From positions 4,305-68,304 of the forward strand of contig JAYZDF010000124.1 in the NCBI GenBank assembly GCA_036337945.1: 64,000 bases of DNA, given 5' to 3'. The DNA is from JAYZDF01 sp036337945. Lineage in GTDB: Bacteria > Myxococcota > Kuafuiibacteriia > Kuafuiibacteriales > Kuafuiibacteriaceae. The notes under the pieces were generated by a model, which was not told the DNA's origin, ran no database searches, and was given only the letters and a program-made list of their open reading frames with translations. A program made the position numbers and the translations under genes. Below, piece after piece: positions 16,564-25,587 of the stretch (positions are counted from its first letter, which is position 1; each line of letters starts with the position of its first letter).

Positions 16564-18477
16564 TTACTCTCCGCCGACAACGACCATTCGCGCCGGGACA
16601 TTTTGCTCGGCTACCGAAACCTCATTTTCTGTAAGGTTCAGCAATATCGTTTCGCCAGAAGGAAGCTGCCACCGCTGGGGCACGACGTGAGTCGTCTTCT
16701 GATTGTATATATCGTCAACAATGCTCGTAAGTTGCGTCGGAGGAACTTTCGGGAAATTGTCCACAGGAACCGCAGGGGAACCTGAGAGTCCCAAACCGAA
16801 GATTTTGGGGTCTAAGTCCATGTTTTTACGAGATTCTTCCAGTTTTGGAAGGTTGTCAGATAGAAAAAAAGCGCCGCCCGCGAGAGCCGCCACCCAGGCC
16901 CCTACTTTGACTTCAGACTCAGGTAATCCTCGTAGTAAAGCCGGGTCACCATCGCAATAAGTGATGGTGCAGACGGGCCATCTGGCAGCTATGTTTCGCG
17001 CTTGGCCCGGTATAAAATGCCAATTCACTCCCGTCTGTTCGAATGCGATATCGGGTCCAACCCTCCACGCATCCACATATCTGACGCTCGGGATACCCGG
17101 TGCTCCAACCGCTAATAATTCCGTCTGTTCGCCCGCTGCGGAGCGAATAATACTCAGCGCAGTCTTGTACGCTTCGAGCCCAAGAACGTTGTCTACCTTT
17201 CGGCCGCCTACAAATGTTCCGGCAAACAAGAAGTCGATCTTGAGCATCCGGTATCCCCAGCCGACGATTCGCTGGATTGTTGTTTTGAGGTGTTCGGCCG
17301 CCTCCGGATTCGTCACGTCGAGGACGCGGAGATTGCCGTGAATCGGATGAAGAAAGGCAGCTCCCATCACAAGCCAATCGGGATGCTCTGCCGCTAGATC
17401 ACTTTTTGGGTCCACGAGCAACGGAGCCAACCAGATACCCGGGCGCCAGCCCTCTTGAGCAATGTCCTGAGCGAGAGACTCCATGCCCTGAGAAAATTTA
17501 TCATTGGGGAACCATTCTCCCCACGCCTTTTGCCAACCATCATCGATGACCATCGTCAGTTCAGACTCATAGTTTGGAACCCAGTTACCGAGCATCGTCG
17601 CAGCAATACTGGCGTTTGCAACGATGTCTTCGCTCGAAACTTTATCCCAAAGGTCGTACCAAGAATTCCAACCAAGCGCGGGTTGAGTATCTGCAGAGTG
17701 CTTGCGGTGATTTACCTTCTGCGCATAGGTCTTTAGGCTGGTGTTCAGCTCCGCCGTGGCTTGAACAAACCAAGGTTCGCCATCGACGATATCACCAGCC
17801 TGGAGGCTCAAGGTCTCATCTGCGCCTCCGTGATTGAGTTCCACAATAATGTCTTGTTCGGTACCCGCCGCCCCATAAACACTCACCCAGCTCCTCCAGC
17901 GGTCAACCGAGGTTACACCAGCCACAACACTCGGTCCTGTAGAGCTTCCAATAAAGCTATACCACCAAGAAAGCTCTGTTCCCTCCCTGAGGACTTCCGG
18001 GTCACCTTCAAGTCTTAGAGCTTTATTGATTGCGTTTTGTGTAGGCTGACGGCCAATTTGAATCACACCGCTTTGCGACCAAGATTGAAAACCGTTCGAC
18101 AACCAAGCATTCGCGTTTGGCAGTGCACCCTGCCCTCGAATTCTCAGACCTCGTAGAGTGATTTGAGCACTTGATTCAAATGAAGAAGTCAAAGCCCCTT
18201 CATTCAACTTCAACGTGTACACTCCTGCGTCTTCGAAGGAACACTTCATTTCCTGATTCGTTACAGCGCATTGACCCGTCTTCCATTCTTGATCGACTTG
18301 AACTTGCCCTTCGAACCGTAAGTCGACTTTCAGGCAAGGGCTGCTCAACACAAGTTTTGTTTCGGTGAAGGCGAAACTGGCTGGGGCGCAAATCTCAGGT
18401 TCGTCGTCACTACAGCCCGCGAAAGCAATCGCCCACAAAAGCATAGGACCAAGCTTCGTCAATGTACGGCTAAACAC
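16564..18477 (-). CDS. GH36-like alpha-galactosidase (melibiase) lipoprotein
   Basis: Secreted glycosidase. The lipobox is AFAGC. The start is uncertain: GTG 18477 gives a normal lipoprotein signal, while TTG 18513 and ATG 18444 are alternatives and none has a clear ribosome site. Residue numbers here count from 18513. After a beta-sandwich N-terminal region, the (beta/alpha)8 domain opens with LGWNSWYDLW (about 280) and VIDDGWQ (323). The GH36/GH27 clan-D catalytic residues are present: the nucleophile in LKIDFLFAG (Asp427) and the acid/base in WRVGPDIA (Asp488). It should release alpha-galactosyl residues from oligosaccharides in the periplasm or at the surface. Confidence 0.75.
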   Translation of the reverse strand: MFSRTLTKLGPMLLWAIAFAGCSDDEPEICAPASFAFTETKLVLSSPCLKVDLRFEGQVQVDQEWKTGQCAVTNQEMKCSFEDAGVYTLKLNEGALTSSFESSAQITLRGLRIRGQGALPNANAWLSNGFQSWSQSGVIQIGRQPTQNAINKALRLEGDPEVLREGTELSWWYSFIGSSTGPSVVAGVTSVDRWRSWVSVYGAAGTEQDIIVELNHGGADETLSLQAGDIVDGEPWFVQATAELNTSLKTYAQKVNHRKHSADTQPALGWNSWYDLWDKVSSEDIVANASIAATMLGNWVPNYESELTMVIDDGWQKAWGEWFPNDKFSQGMESLAQDIAQEGWRPGIWLAPLLVDPKSDLAAEHPDWLVMGAAFLHPIHGNLRVLDVTNPEAAEHLKTTIQRIVGWGYRMLKIDFLFAGTFVGGRKVDNVLGLEAYKTALSIIRSAAGEQTELLAVGAPGIPSVRYVDAWRVGPDIAFEQTGVNWHFIPGQARNIAARWPVCTITYCDGDPALLRGLPESEVKVGAWVAALAGGAFFLSDNLPKLEESRKNMDLDPKIFGLGLSGSPAVPVDNFPKVPPTQLTSIVDDIYNQKTTHVVPQRWQLPSGETILLNLTENEVSVAEQNVPARMVVVGGE

Positions 18478-18600
18478 AAAATCACTTGAACGAAGGTTCT
18501 CCCAGCTTGGCAAGATGAATTTCTACCGCTGAGCGTAGATATCAGAAGTAATTTACTTTTGTGTGAGCTTGATCACCGACACCGAATGGTTAGATTCAGA

Positions 18601-20166
18601 TCAGGTGTTACGGAGCATGAAATCTAAAGTCTTAGCTCCCATGACGTCCGGTAGTGTCTCGTACACTTCTTTCGGAATGGTTAGGGCCTGCATCAAGGTG
18701 CGCCAGATGTCTCTTCCTGGGGTTCTCATGCCATTGTGTTCCGTGCCCATTGGGTTCGCGATTCCAGAAACAACATCCGGGCGATGATAGCTGAATTTAT
18801 GGCCATCGAGCTTCGGTCCGGCAATTTTCACGTCACCGAAATATCCACCCTGAATCCCACCACCTGCCAGAATCACGGTGTTCTTTCCTTCATTGCCTGA
18901 AGAATTGGCAGCAGGAGAGCGACCACCGTCGAGGGAATAAACAGCGATGACTGTATTATCGAATAGGTTGGCCTCTTTTAGCTTTTCAATCAATCGTGCC
19001 AGCGGAATCGCCGATTGCAATGCCATAACGTCGATCATTTCAACGGGACGAGAATCATGAACATCGACATAGTCAAATTCGAGCGCAACGCTAGTGGCCA
19101 TGTTGGATTCAATAAGCTTGAACGCGTACGCGACTTGCTCCCAGATCTGAAATTTTATTCCCCCTGGGTTACCAACTTGAGCAGGAACCCCCTGAGACCA
19201 ATACTCAGTTTCTTCGTCGGTCAGCGGCAGTGACACTGAACCGCTCTGGCCCCAGTAAAGCTGTCGGTTCAGACCCTTCAGTTGCTCGGTATGATCAAGC
19301 GCTGATATTTCACTGTACTTCCGGCGGTCTAAGAACCGCGCATCTATCGTCTTGAGAAGACGACCAAGGCGTTCGGCTTCTTGGGCAGACTCCAGAATAT
19401 TATAGGCGTTCGGATCCAAGGGAAAAGCATCAAAAAGTGCGGTCTTGCTTTGAATGCGATCTAGCTCTGCATCCGGAAAGCCGGCCGCGAAGTGATAGCA
19501 GTTGTGGAAGCGGCTGATACCCTTGAGTGCAATTCCGTTTCTCATCAGTCCACCCAGCTGTTTTTGCCAGTAGTTATGAAGTGAAGCGGGGGTTGGCGTA
19601 GATGAGTAATGCGGCTCGTTACCCTGCTCTACATAGCCAGGCTCGTTTCTCCACATGGGTAATCTGCCGCCGCCACCATCACTGTAACCACGCCCAGGTG
19701 AGCGCGTGGCATTTGCGGCTTCATGCCCATGAATTCGCCCAATGGAAAGTTCGCAGGTTTCTAAAACCGCAATATTATCCAGGTGAGGTGCTAAAGCTGT
19801 AGAAGATGGCGTGAGATAGAAACCATTGCCTTTGTCGATAAGCTCATCATGACGGTAATACAGTGGTAGCTTCCGCCCATTACCCCCGCGGATAATCGGG
19901 CCGGTTTCTGTCGCAATCCCCGGAGGGACGAATACGTGGCCAAAATCCCACTGGTCTCTAAGATTAATCTCAATGAAATTTATCGGACGACTCGCGCCCA
20001 TGGCTTGAGCATACGCTTTGCCTAAGGACAGCTCTCGGCCCGCAAAGCGAATGTCGGGTGTCACCCAGGCAGCACCGAGAGCGGCAGTTGCTCCTCTCAA
20101 GAAGCTCCGTCGAGACAAGGGAATGTGACTAAATTTTGGATTGAAAAACTTCATCTGCATCCTCAC
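18601..20166 (-). CDS. Tat-exported DUF1501/DUF1552-like protein
   Basis: 521 residues. A Tat motif SRRSFLRGATAALGAAW begins near residue 18. Later blocks VALEFDYVDVHDSRP, FDNTVIAVYSLDGGRSP and NTVILAGGGIQGGYFG resemble the alkaline-phosphatase-fold DUF1501 family; DUF1552 is the alternative. The start overlaps the upstream gene (ATGA). In this family the Tat protein is usually encoded next to a Cys/heme-type protein of the DUF1800 or DUF1592-like groups, and the same layout is seen here. The biochemical role of the family is not established. It is exported folded to the periplasm or surface. Confidence 0.65.
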   Translation of the reverse strand: MRMQMKFFNPKFSHIPLSRRSFLRGATAALGAAWVTPDIRFAGRELSLGKAYAQAMGASRPINFIEINLRDQWDFGHVFVPPGIATETGPIIRGGNGRKLPLYYRHDELIDKGNGFYLTPSSTALAPHLDNIAVLETCELSIGRIHGHEAANATRSPGRGYSDGGGGRLPMWRNEPGYVEQGNEPHYSSTPTPASLHNYWQKQLGGLMRNGIALKGISRFHNCYHFAAGFPDAELDRIQSKTALFDAFPLDPNAYNILESAQEAERLGRLLKTIDARFLDRRKYSEISALDHTEQLKGLNRQLYWGQSGSVSLPLTDEETEYWSQGVPAQVGNPGGIKFQIWEQVAYAFKLIESNMATSVALEFDYVDVHDSRPVEMIDVMALQSAIPLARLIEKLKEANLFDNTVIAVYSLDGGRSPAANSSGNEGKNTVILAGGGIQGGYFGDVKIAGPKLDGHKFSYHRPDVVSGIANPMGTEHNGMRTPGRDIWRTLMQALTIPKEVYETLPDVMGAKTLDFMLRNT

Positions 20167-21317
20167 CGTTGCTCGATATAACTTCGGAACACTTTCGGCT
20201 CAGTTACGACATATCGAAACAGATCTTGAAAAGTCGCATCTTCTTTTCCGTCTCTCTTTAAGGCCTCTGCAATGTTTCGATACAAATTCACATCCGTTCT
20301 AGCCGAGAGTGTCTCGTCTAAATTGAACGCATATTCAAAGGTCCTACGAACCGCACACGAGAGGAATTGAGGTTCTGCCACGATAACTTGAGCCGCCCCT
20401 GCGAGGTTGGGGACCTCCTGGCCGAAAACCTGAGCGGTTTCGTTTTCAGAGCGGTCGAGTTCTGCAAAATGGGAGGCAAAATAACGGCCAATACTTCGGC
20501 CAAGCTCTCCATACTCATCTTGAATACCATGAGCGTGACTTCTCCAAAGTCCCGTGGAATCGAATTTCACGTAAAGTTGGGCATGATTCGCAAACTGGCT
20601 ATGGCAAGTATAGCAGCCGAAGCCGTTACCGAAACCATTTTGGGCCTCTTCTACGGTCTGTTCTTCTGGCGTCTGAGCTTGAAACATTGGAATCAAGCTT
20701 TCTTTATCCGCCGAAGGTTGAAGCCCGAATTCCATCGGATAGCCCCTGCACGAAAAAACGTTCATTAGGGTCGACGCTCTTCTCAGATTAAAGCGGCTTG
20801 CGTTGGCGCTGAGATAGGCTCGGGTGGTCAAAACGCCTGCGACATATGGCGCGCTAGTGTCACACTCTATCTTCGCTCCAAATTCATCTACGCAATAATC
20901 GGCCGTAAGCAAAAAAGAATAAGGATGCTCTTCAGTAACGATATGTTCAGCCAAATTACCGGGTAGATCAAAGTCTACGTCATCGTGTTTGCCATTGGTT
21001 TTGAGCAAATGCTCCATCATGTCTCTTACCGCTTTGCCAAACTTCGGCGACTGCAGCCAAGATTCAACAATCGGCACAATGGCGTTTACGCCCTCGGATT
21101 GGATTTGTTGCAGCTCACTGCTCACCAGCGGCCTCTGAACCAGTCTTGATGACAGCGCCCCAAGATAACTTTCTGCTTCTTCGGACGTGCCGTCGAGACT
21201 TAGTTCCGGTGCGCCTGTCGTGTTCGCTTGGGGTGGACTTGGGTCGGTCGTCTCATCACAAGCGGTCGAGATAGCCAAACCAGCCGCCAATAGCGCGAAT
21301 AATCTTGCCCTAATCAT
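20163..21317 (-). CDS. Secreted CxxCH protein (DUF1585-like C-terminus), DUF1501 partner
   Basis: 384 residues with a lipoprotein-like signal (GLAISTACDE). A single c-type heme motif FGCYTCHSQF lies near residues 240-250. The C-terminus (VAEPQFLSCAVRRTFEYAFN, then FQDLFRYVVTEPKVF) resembles the DUF1585-type ends of planctomycete-style cytochrome proteins. It overlaps by 4 nt both the DUF1501-like gene downstream and the lipoprotein upstream, so the three form one tightly coupled operon. An exported complex with a heme-bearing subunit is plausible; the reaction is unknown. Confidence 0.6.
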   Translation of the reverse strand: MIRARLFALLAAGLAISTACDETTDPSPPQANTTGAPELSLDGTSEEAESYLGALSSRLVQRPLVSSELQQIQSEGVNAIVPIVESWLQSPKFGKAVRDMMEHLLKTNGKHDDVDFDLPGNLAEHIVTEEHPYSFLLTADYCVDEFGAKIECDTSAPYVAGVLTTRAYLSANASRFNLRRASTLMNVFSCRGYPMEFGLQPSADKESLIPMFQAQTPEEQTVEEAQNGFGNGFGCYTCHSQFANHAQLYVKFDSTGLWRSHAHGIQDEYGELGRSIGRYFASHFAELDRSENETAQVFGQEVPNLAGAAQVIVAEPQFLSCAVRRTFEYAFNLDETLSARTDVNLYRNIAEALKRDGKEDATFQDLFRYVVTEPKVFRSYIEQR

Positions 21318-21835
21318 CTCGCCACAAACTCCATAGAACTAAGGATAGCTAGGCAATAGCTGCGTTCAGAATCGCTCCCCATTGCGCTTTGGGACATGAA
21401 ATCATCGAGAACAGACTGGTCCGCGGCATCCGCTGCTCTGCCGTACGCACTGAGGATAAATGAATCTGGAGCACTCGTTAGCGCTGGATACAACTCAGAA
21501 AGCCGAGTCGAACTGCATATGGGTAACAAAGAGCGAATCCATAATCCCATTTTCCTCGCGCTCCAACGCTTATCGGGGCGCAGCGCTCGCGCGTAGTTAT
21601 GGTCGCCGAGAGCAAAGCGATGCTGCAGGAGTTCGTCGAACATCTCATCCTCGATCGACGTTTCAAACACGTGAGCCAGCTTGTTGAGGCGTACTGAAAA
21701 TGGCAAAAGCTCAATGTCTGGAGGCGCGAGATCAATTTGCCTGACCTCGGCCGGGCCGACCGGAGGTTCCATGATCTCCGCCACAGGCTGACCACAACCG
21801 ACCAGAGCCAGAATTAGAAATGCCACTCGTAACAC
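21314..21835 (-). CDS. Hypothetical lipoprotein, first gene of the DUF1501-like operon
   Basis: 173 residues with a textbook lipobox (LALVGCGQP, Cys14). The mature part is helical with no recognised domain; it ends SYCLAILSSMEFVAR, echoing the C-terminal ends of DUF1800/DUF1592-like partners. A 4-nt overlap joins it to the CxxCH gene. On the minus strand a TATACT hexamer (21846-21851) lies only just upstream of the start, with another possible promoter region near 21880. Function unknown. Confidence 0.6.
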   Translation of the reverse strand: MLRVAFLILALVGCGQPVAEIMEPPVGPAEVRQIDLAPPDIELLPFSVRLNKLAHVFETSIEDEMFDELLQHRFALGDHNYARALRPDKRWSARKMGLWIRSLLPICSSTRLSELYPALTSAPDSFILSAYGRAADAADQSVLDDFMSQSAMGSDSERSYCLAILSSMEFVAR

Positions 21836-22129
21836 GATGAAGCGCAGTATAATCTCGGGCAGCTAAACCTATCAAGTGTGACAATAATCACGACAAATTT
21901 GCAGCAAATCGAGTGGCCTGTAGAAGTATGTGTTCATTTTTCCGCTGTGTACCGTCAGTCTAGTTCATCGAGTAAACAAGGAGTTACGGCACGACTGTGA
22001 CCAAAATCATATTAATTCGACCAAACTTACACAAATTCTGAACAAAATCCGTCCAATTCGCGCAACACCTAACCACCTTCTCCGATATTGTCGTACATTT
22101 GGTGACATTCACCAGGCGAGGGTAAAGCG

Positions 22130-22684
22130 ATGAGTAAAATAATCAGTCAATTCATTCAACAAGGGATTCAACGGGACTTACAATATGGCGAGCCAGTCAG
22201 GCGCGCAGCCGGTGTCGCAGCAATGTTTGCTGTGACCCAACCGCAGATGACACAAGCGGCCGGATACCCTGGAAGCGATAGCTACCAGGCGCCCAGCCAA
22301 AGCCGTGTGAACCTCAACGTACCACGTCGAGGAACATTTGCATCTGATGAGTTCAAATCGTTTCCGAAGATGCCTTCTCAGGCTCAACCAAGCGCCGAGA
22401 AGACAGGAAATGCGCTCGAAAACTTCGCGAAGAGAATCGGCGCAAACGTTCGAACTCGTCGAACAGATATCAAACCCGGAAATTACGCAGGTAAATATAC
22501 ACGCGACAATACCGACGGTATCAAAAACGAAGTTCAGAAACACTTCCGTGTTCCTAACTTTTTCCGCTCAGGCGTAAACAGTGGGCACGAACAGAGAGAT
22601 ATTGGAACCGCAGGTCCAAAGGCAGATACGAAGTCAGCGAATTTCAATCGCTACGAACCTGCTCCTCAGGCTCCAATAGAGTAA
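22130..22684 (+). CDS. Hypothetical protein, Pro/Arg/Asn-rich
   Basis: 184 residues from an ATG preceded by GAGGG. An amphipathic N-terminal stretch (SKIISQFIQQGIQRDLQ) is followed by a low-complexity, largely disordered sequence rich in P, R, N and Q. There are no cysteines, no clear membrane segment and no recognised domain. It sits 100 nt ahead of the desaturase-like oxidoreductase, separated by a hairpin. Codon use looks like the neighbours, so I take it as a real gene, but function is unknown. Confidence 0.5.
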   Translation: MSKIISQFIQQGIQRDLQYGEPVRRAAGVAAMFAVTQPQMTQAAGYPGSDSYQAPSQSRVNLNVPRRGTFASDEFKSFPKMPSQAQPSAEKTGNALENFAKRIGANVRTRRTDIKPGNYAGKYTRDNTDGIKNEVQKHFRVPNFFRSGVNSGHEQRDIGTAGPKADTKSANFNRYEPAPQAPIE

Positions 22685-22701
22685 ACAAGAGAGAGTAAAG
22701 T

Positions 22702-22741
22702 GGGGAGAGAGCGGCCCATTACGGTTCGCTCTTCCCTCTCC
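22702..22741 (+). terminator. Candidate hairpin terminator or attenuator
   Basis: GGGGAGAGAGCG (22702-22713) can pair with CGCTCTTCCCTC (22727-22738) with one mismatch and a 13-nt loop. It is followed by CTCCATTTTCC, a weak T-tract. It lies between the hypothetical gene and the oxidoreductase gene, so it could end or attenuate transcription. Confidence 0.4.
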
Positions 22742-22786
22742 ATTTTCCAATAACGTTTTGTCATATAGGCAAATTAGGAAGTAGTC

Positions 22787-24601
22787 ATGCTATCCACAAA
22801 CAAGGTCATAAACGCAGGTCAAAATCCTTACCGAAACGATAAATCGGTTCCAACTGCTCAATCAGCGGCGTCGTCGATAGAGAGCAATATTTGTAAGGAT
22901 TCCTTCTCCAAAAAAGAGAAAGATTTGGGCGCTCCGCCTCTTCAGGTTCCCAAAGGTCAAACGAAGACTTTTGTTGGTCGAGCGAATGTATCAAGAGCTC
23001 GGAAACGAGCAGGTGCGCCAGCGTGGCTACAAAAGCTAGAGCGACAATTCGCTAACCTGCCTGGCCTCCCAGAAGTCATTCGGCCCAACATCCCGCAGGT
23101 CAAAGAACCCGTCAATCCACAAGACCCCAAGACTCTTCCGGAAGGGGTTGAGAAAAAGGCGCTGATTGTCGGCGGCGGAATCGCCGGGCTCAGCACAGCT
23201 CTTGAGCTCGCAGATCGCGGTTACTCAGTCACGATTCGCGAAGCTTCAAACGTGCTGGGCGGTCGACTCGACACTCGTCAAAAAGAAACCGATGCAGGAA
23301 CATTCGCGGTGGAGCATGGCCTTCACATGTGGTTCGACAATTATCACGTATTCCGAGAAATTCGTGACCGACTTGATATCAACGACGAATTCCGCGGATA
23401 CAAGGAAGTGCACTTCCAATTTCGGACCTATAAGCCCGAGACCTTGAAGAGTGCTCCTCCAATTTATCCAATCAATCTATTGCGGTTGCTTCAGCGGTCT
23501 CCAAACATGAACTTACTTGATGGCCTCGCAAACACCTTCGGCTTGCTCGACGTCATGAACTACAATCACGACAAAACATTCGAGAAGTACGACAACATGA
23601 GTGTCGAAGAATGGATAAAAGAAAAAGGCATCACGAAGAAGTTTTATGAATTATTCATTCAACCCGCCGCGAGTGTGACACTCAATGACCCATCGAAAAT
23701 GAGTGCTGCTGAAATGATTCAAATGATGCACGAATATTTCGTTGGACAACCTCGCGCCATGGACCGCGAAGTCGTCAACAACGACCATTACCGTTCGGTC
23801 ATCGGCCCGTGGGAAAAAGAACTCAAGCGACTCGGCGTCACCATCGAAACCGGGGCTCCAGTACGCGGTCTAGAAATCAAAGACGGAAAAATCGTCGGTG
23901 AAAAAGGGAAGAACGAGAATTTCGACTGGGTTGTCATGGCCACCGAGCCAAAAGCAACAAAGAAAATCCTCGCGAAATCAGTTGCAAGCGACGAGGACTC
24001 TGTCCCGGCATTGCAGAGCGCACAAAAAATCGTTGAGCCAATGAAGTCTGCACCTCCATTTTCGGTGCTTCGCGTGTGGCTCGACAAACAAACCAATCCA
24101 GACCGACCAGATGTGATTGAACCACCTCAACACGAGCCAATCAATCTTGTCGCTCAGTTTCATCTATTAGAGAATGAGTCTGCGGATTGGGCAAAGAAGA
24201 CCAATGGGTCAGTCCTTGAGCTTCACCTCTACAACACGCCAGAATACGCTGGGAAATCGAAAGAAGAAATCTGGAAAGATGTTCAACCCACATTTTTGGA
24301 GCTATTGCCTGAACTAAAGGACGCTAAAGTCCTAGGCAGCACAATCACTCGTGGCGACAACTTCACCTCTTACGAACCAGGTCAAGCTACGGCTCGACCC
24401 ATGGCGGACTCTCTGATGGAATCCGGAAAAGTCGAGAACCTGGCCTTCGCAGGTGACTGGGTCAATACCGATTACCCGTGTGCACTGATGGAACGAGCGG
24501 TCGCAACCGGACGCGAAGCTGCAAACGCACTTTTGGTCCGCGATGGAGTACAACAAGTTCCCGTTCCCTTCACACGAAAATACGGACCAGGATTCTTCTA
24601 G
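22787..24601 (+). CDS. FAD-dependent amine oxidase/carotenoid-desaturase-like protein
   Basis: 604 residues. The dinucleotide-binding motif KALIVGGGIAGLSTALELA starts near residue 123. It is followed by the desaturase-type ASNVLGGRLDTR and EHGLHMWFDNYH, the last close to the GLH motif of CrtU/HpnE/zeta-carotene desaturase-type enzymes. The C-terminal FAD motif is FAGDWVNTDYPCALMERAVATGREAA. The unusual part is a basic, disordered extension of about 120 residues before the FAD motif. It probably oxidises a polyprenoid or hydrophobic amine. No carotenoid synthesis genes are next to it, so the substrate is open. Confidence 0.75.
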   Translation: MLSTNKVINAGQNPYRNDKSVPTAQSAASSIESNICKDSFSKKEKDLGAPPLQVPKGQTKTFVGRANVSRARKRAGAPAWLQKLERQFANLPGLPEVIRPNIPQVKEPVNPQDPKTLPEGVEKKALIVGGGIAGLSTALELADRGYSVTIREASNVLGGRLDTRQKETDAGTFAVEHGLHMWFDNYHVFREIRDRLDINDEFRGYKEVHFQFRTYKPETLKSAPPIYPINLLRLLQRSPNMNLLDGLANTFGLLDVMNYNHDKTFEKYDNMSVEEWIKEKGITKKFYELFIQPAASVTLNDPSKMSAAEMIQMMHEYFVGQPRAMDREVVNNDHYRSVIGPWEKELKRLGVTIETGAPVRGLEIKDGKIVGEKGKNENFDWVVMATEPKATKKILAKSVASDEDSVPALQSAQKIVEPMKSAPPFSVLRVWLDKQTNPDRPDVIEPPQHEPINLVAQFHLLENESADWAKKTNGSVLELHLYNTPEYAGKSKEEIWKDVQPTFLELLPELKDAKVLGSTITRGDNFTSYEPGQATARPMADSLMESGKVENLAFAGDWVNTDYPCALMERAVATGREAANALLVRDGVQQVPVPFTRKYGPGFF

Positions 24602-24623
24602 GCTCCAATCCTTTCGCAGCAAC

Positions 24624-24668
24624 GCAGCAACCCTGGTGATTCAGAGGACTGATTCACCAGTTTGCTGC
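24624..24668 (+). other. Long near-perfect hairpin after the oxidoreductase gene
   Basis: GCAGCAA (24624-24630) pairs with TTGCTGC (24662-24668) and CTGGTGATTCAG pairs with CTGATTCACCAG with a single mismatch, around an AGGA tetraloop: about 18 base pairs in all. No T-tract follows, so it is not a classical intrinsic terminator. It could be a 3'-end RNA structure or a protein-binding palindrome. Confidence 0.6.
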
Positions 24669-24844
24669 CTGAAGATTCTCGATTCGACGGAGGCTTCGTA
24701 TGCGACAAATCCCCGAGGCTAACCCTCGTCCTCGTGGTTTCACTCCAAAAACCTATGGTGCGTCTTCTATCTCTTGGCAGATAATTGGTTAGAAGCGACC
24801 ACAAAGTAAGATTCAAAACGTGTTAGCTTGGAGATATCTACTCC

Positions 24845-25585
24845 ATGACCGATTTCACCGTTGAACTCACGAATGCTCACAAGCAATACGAACTCGGAAC
24901 TCAGAACGTCCCGGTCCTAAACGAACTCAAATTCCGCCTCAAAACGGGTGAAATCTGTGCGGTCATGGGCCCTTCGGGAGTGGGCAAAAGCACTTTACTG
25001 AATATCATCTCCGGCCTCGAGACGCTGAGTTCCGGCGAACTATACGTCTGCGGACGTGACCTGAGTGCAGCAAGCGAACGGGAGCGAACTCTGATCAGAA
25101 GAAACGATATCGGTGTCATTTATCAATTCTTCAATTTAGTGCCGAATCTTACCGTCAGAGAGAATATCGAACTTCCGTATCTCATCAACGAAGAGCCTCC
25201 TGACCCGAAAGCGGTCAACGCATGTATTGACCTTCTCGGATTGAAAAGCCGCACAGAGCATTACCCTTCGCAACTTTCAGGTGGAGAGCAGCAGCTTGTC
25301 ACTATCGCAAGAGCTATCGTTCGCAGCCCGAGGGTCATTCTTGCCGACGAACCAACCGGAAACCTCAACGTAGCTACCGGACGTCGCGTTATGAAAAGAC
25401 TTGTAGAACTGACCCGTGAACGCGGTACCAGCCTGCTCCTGGTCACACATAATCCAGAAGATGCCGCCCTCGCCGACCGCGTGGTATTCATGATCGACGG
25501 GACAATTGATCAGACCGTGTATCTCGAAGGCGCTGACGTTTCTATTAGTGCAATTCACGATAAGCTTAGCAGTTTGGAGATCTAA
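24845..25585 (+). CDS. ABC transporter ATP-binding protein, LolD/MacB type
   Basis: 246 residues. Walker A is GPSGVGKST, the Q-loop region IYQFFNLVPNLTV, the signature LSGGEQQ, Walker B VILADEPTGNL and the H-loop LLVTHNPEDA. The DEPTGNL Walker B and the LVPNLTV segment are typical of the MacB/LolD mechanotransmission family. It lies 2 nt before the FtsX-type permease gene; together they make one inner-membrane complex. The substrate could be a lipoprotein, peptide or envelope component. Confidence 0.9.
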   Translation: MTDFTVELTNAHKQYELGTQNVPVLNELKFRLKTGEICAVMGPSGVGKSTLLNIISGLETLSSGELYVCGRDLSAASERERTLIRRNDIGVIYQFFNLVPNLTVRENIELPYLINEEPPDPKAVNACIDLLGLKSRTEHYPSQLSGGEQQLVTIARAIVRSPRVILADEPTGNLNVATGRRVMKRLVELTRERGTSLLLVTHNPEDAALADRVVFMIDGTIDQTVYLEGADVSISAIHDKLSSLEI

Positions 25586-25587
25586 TC

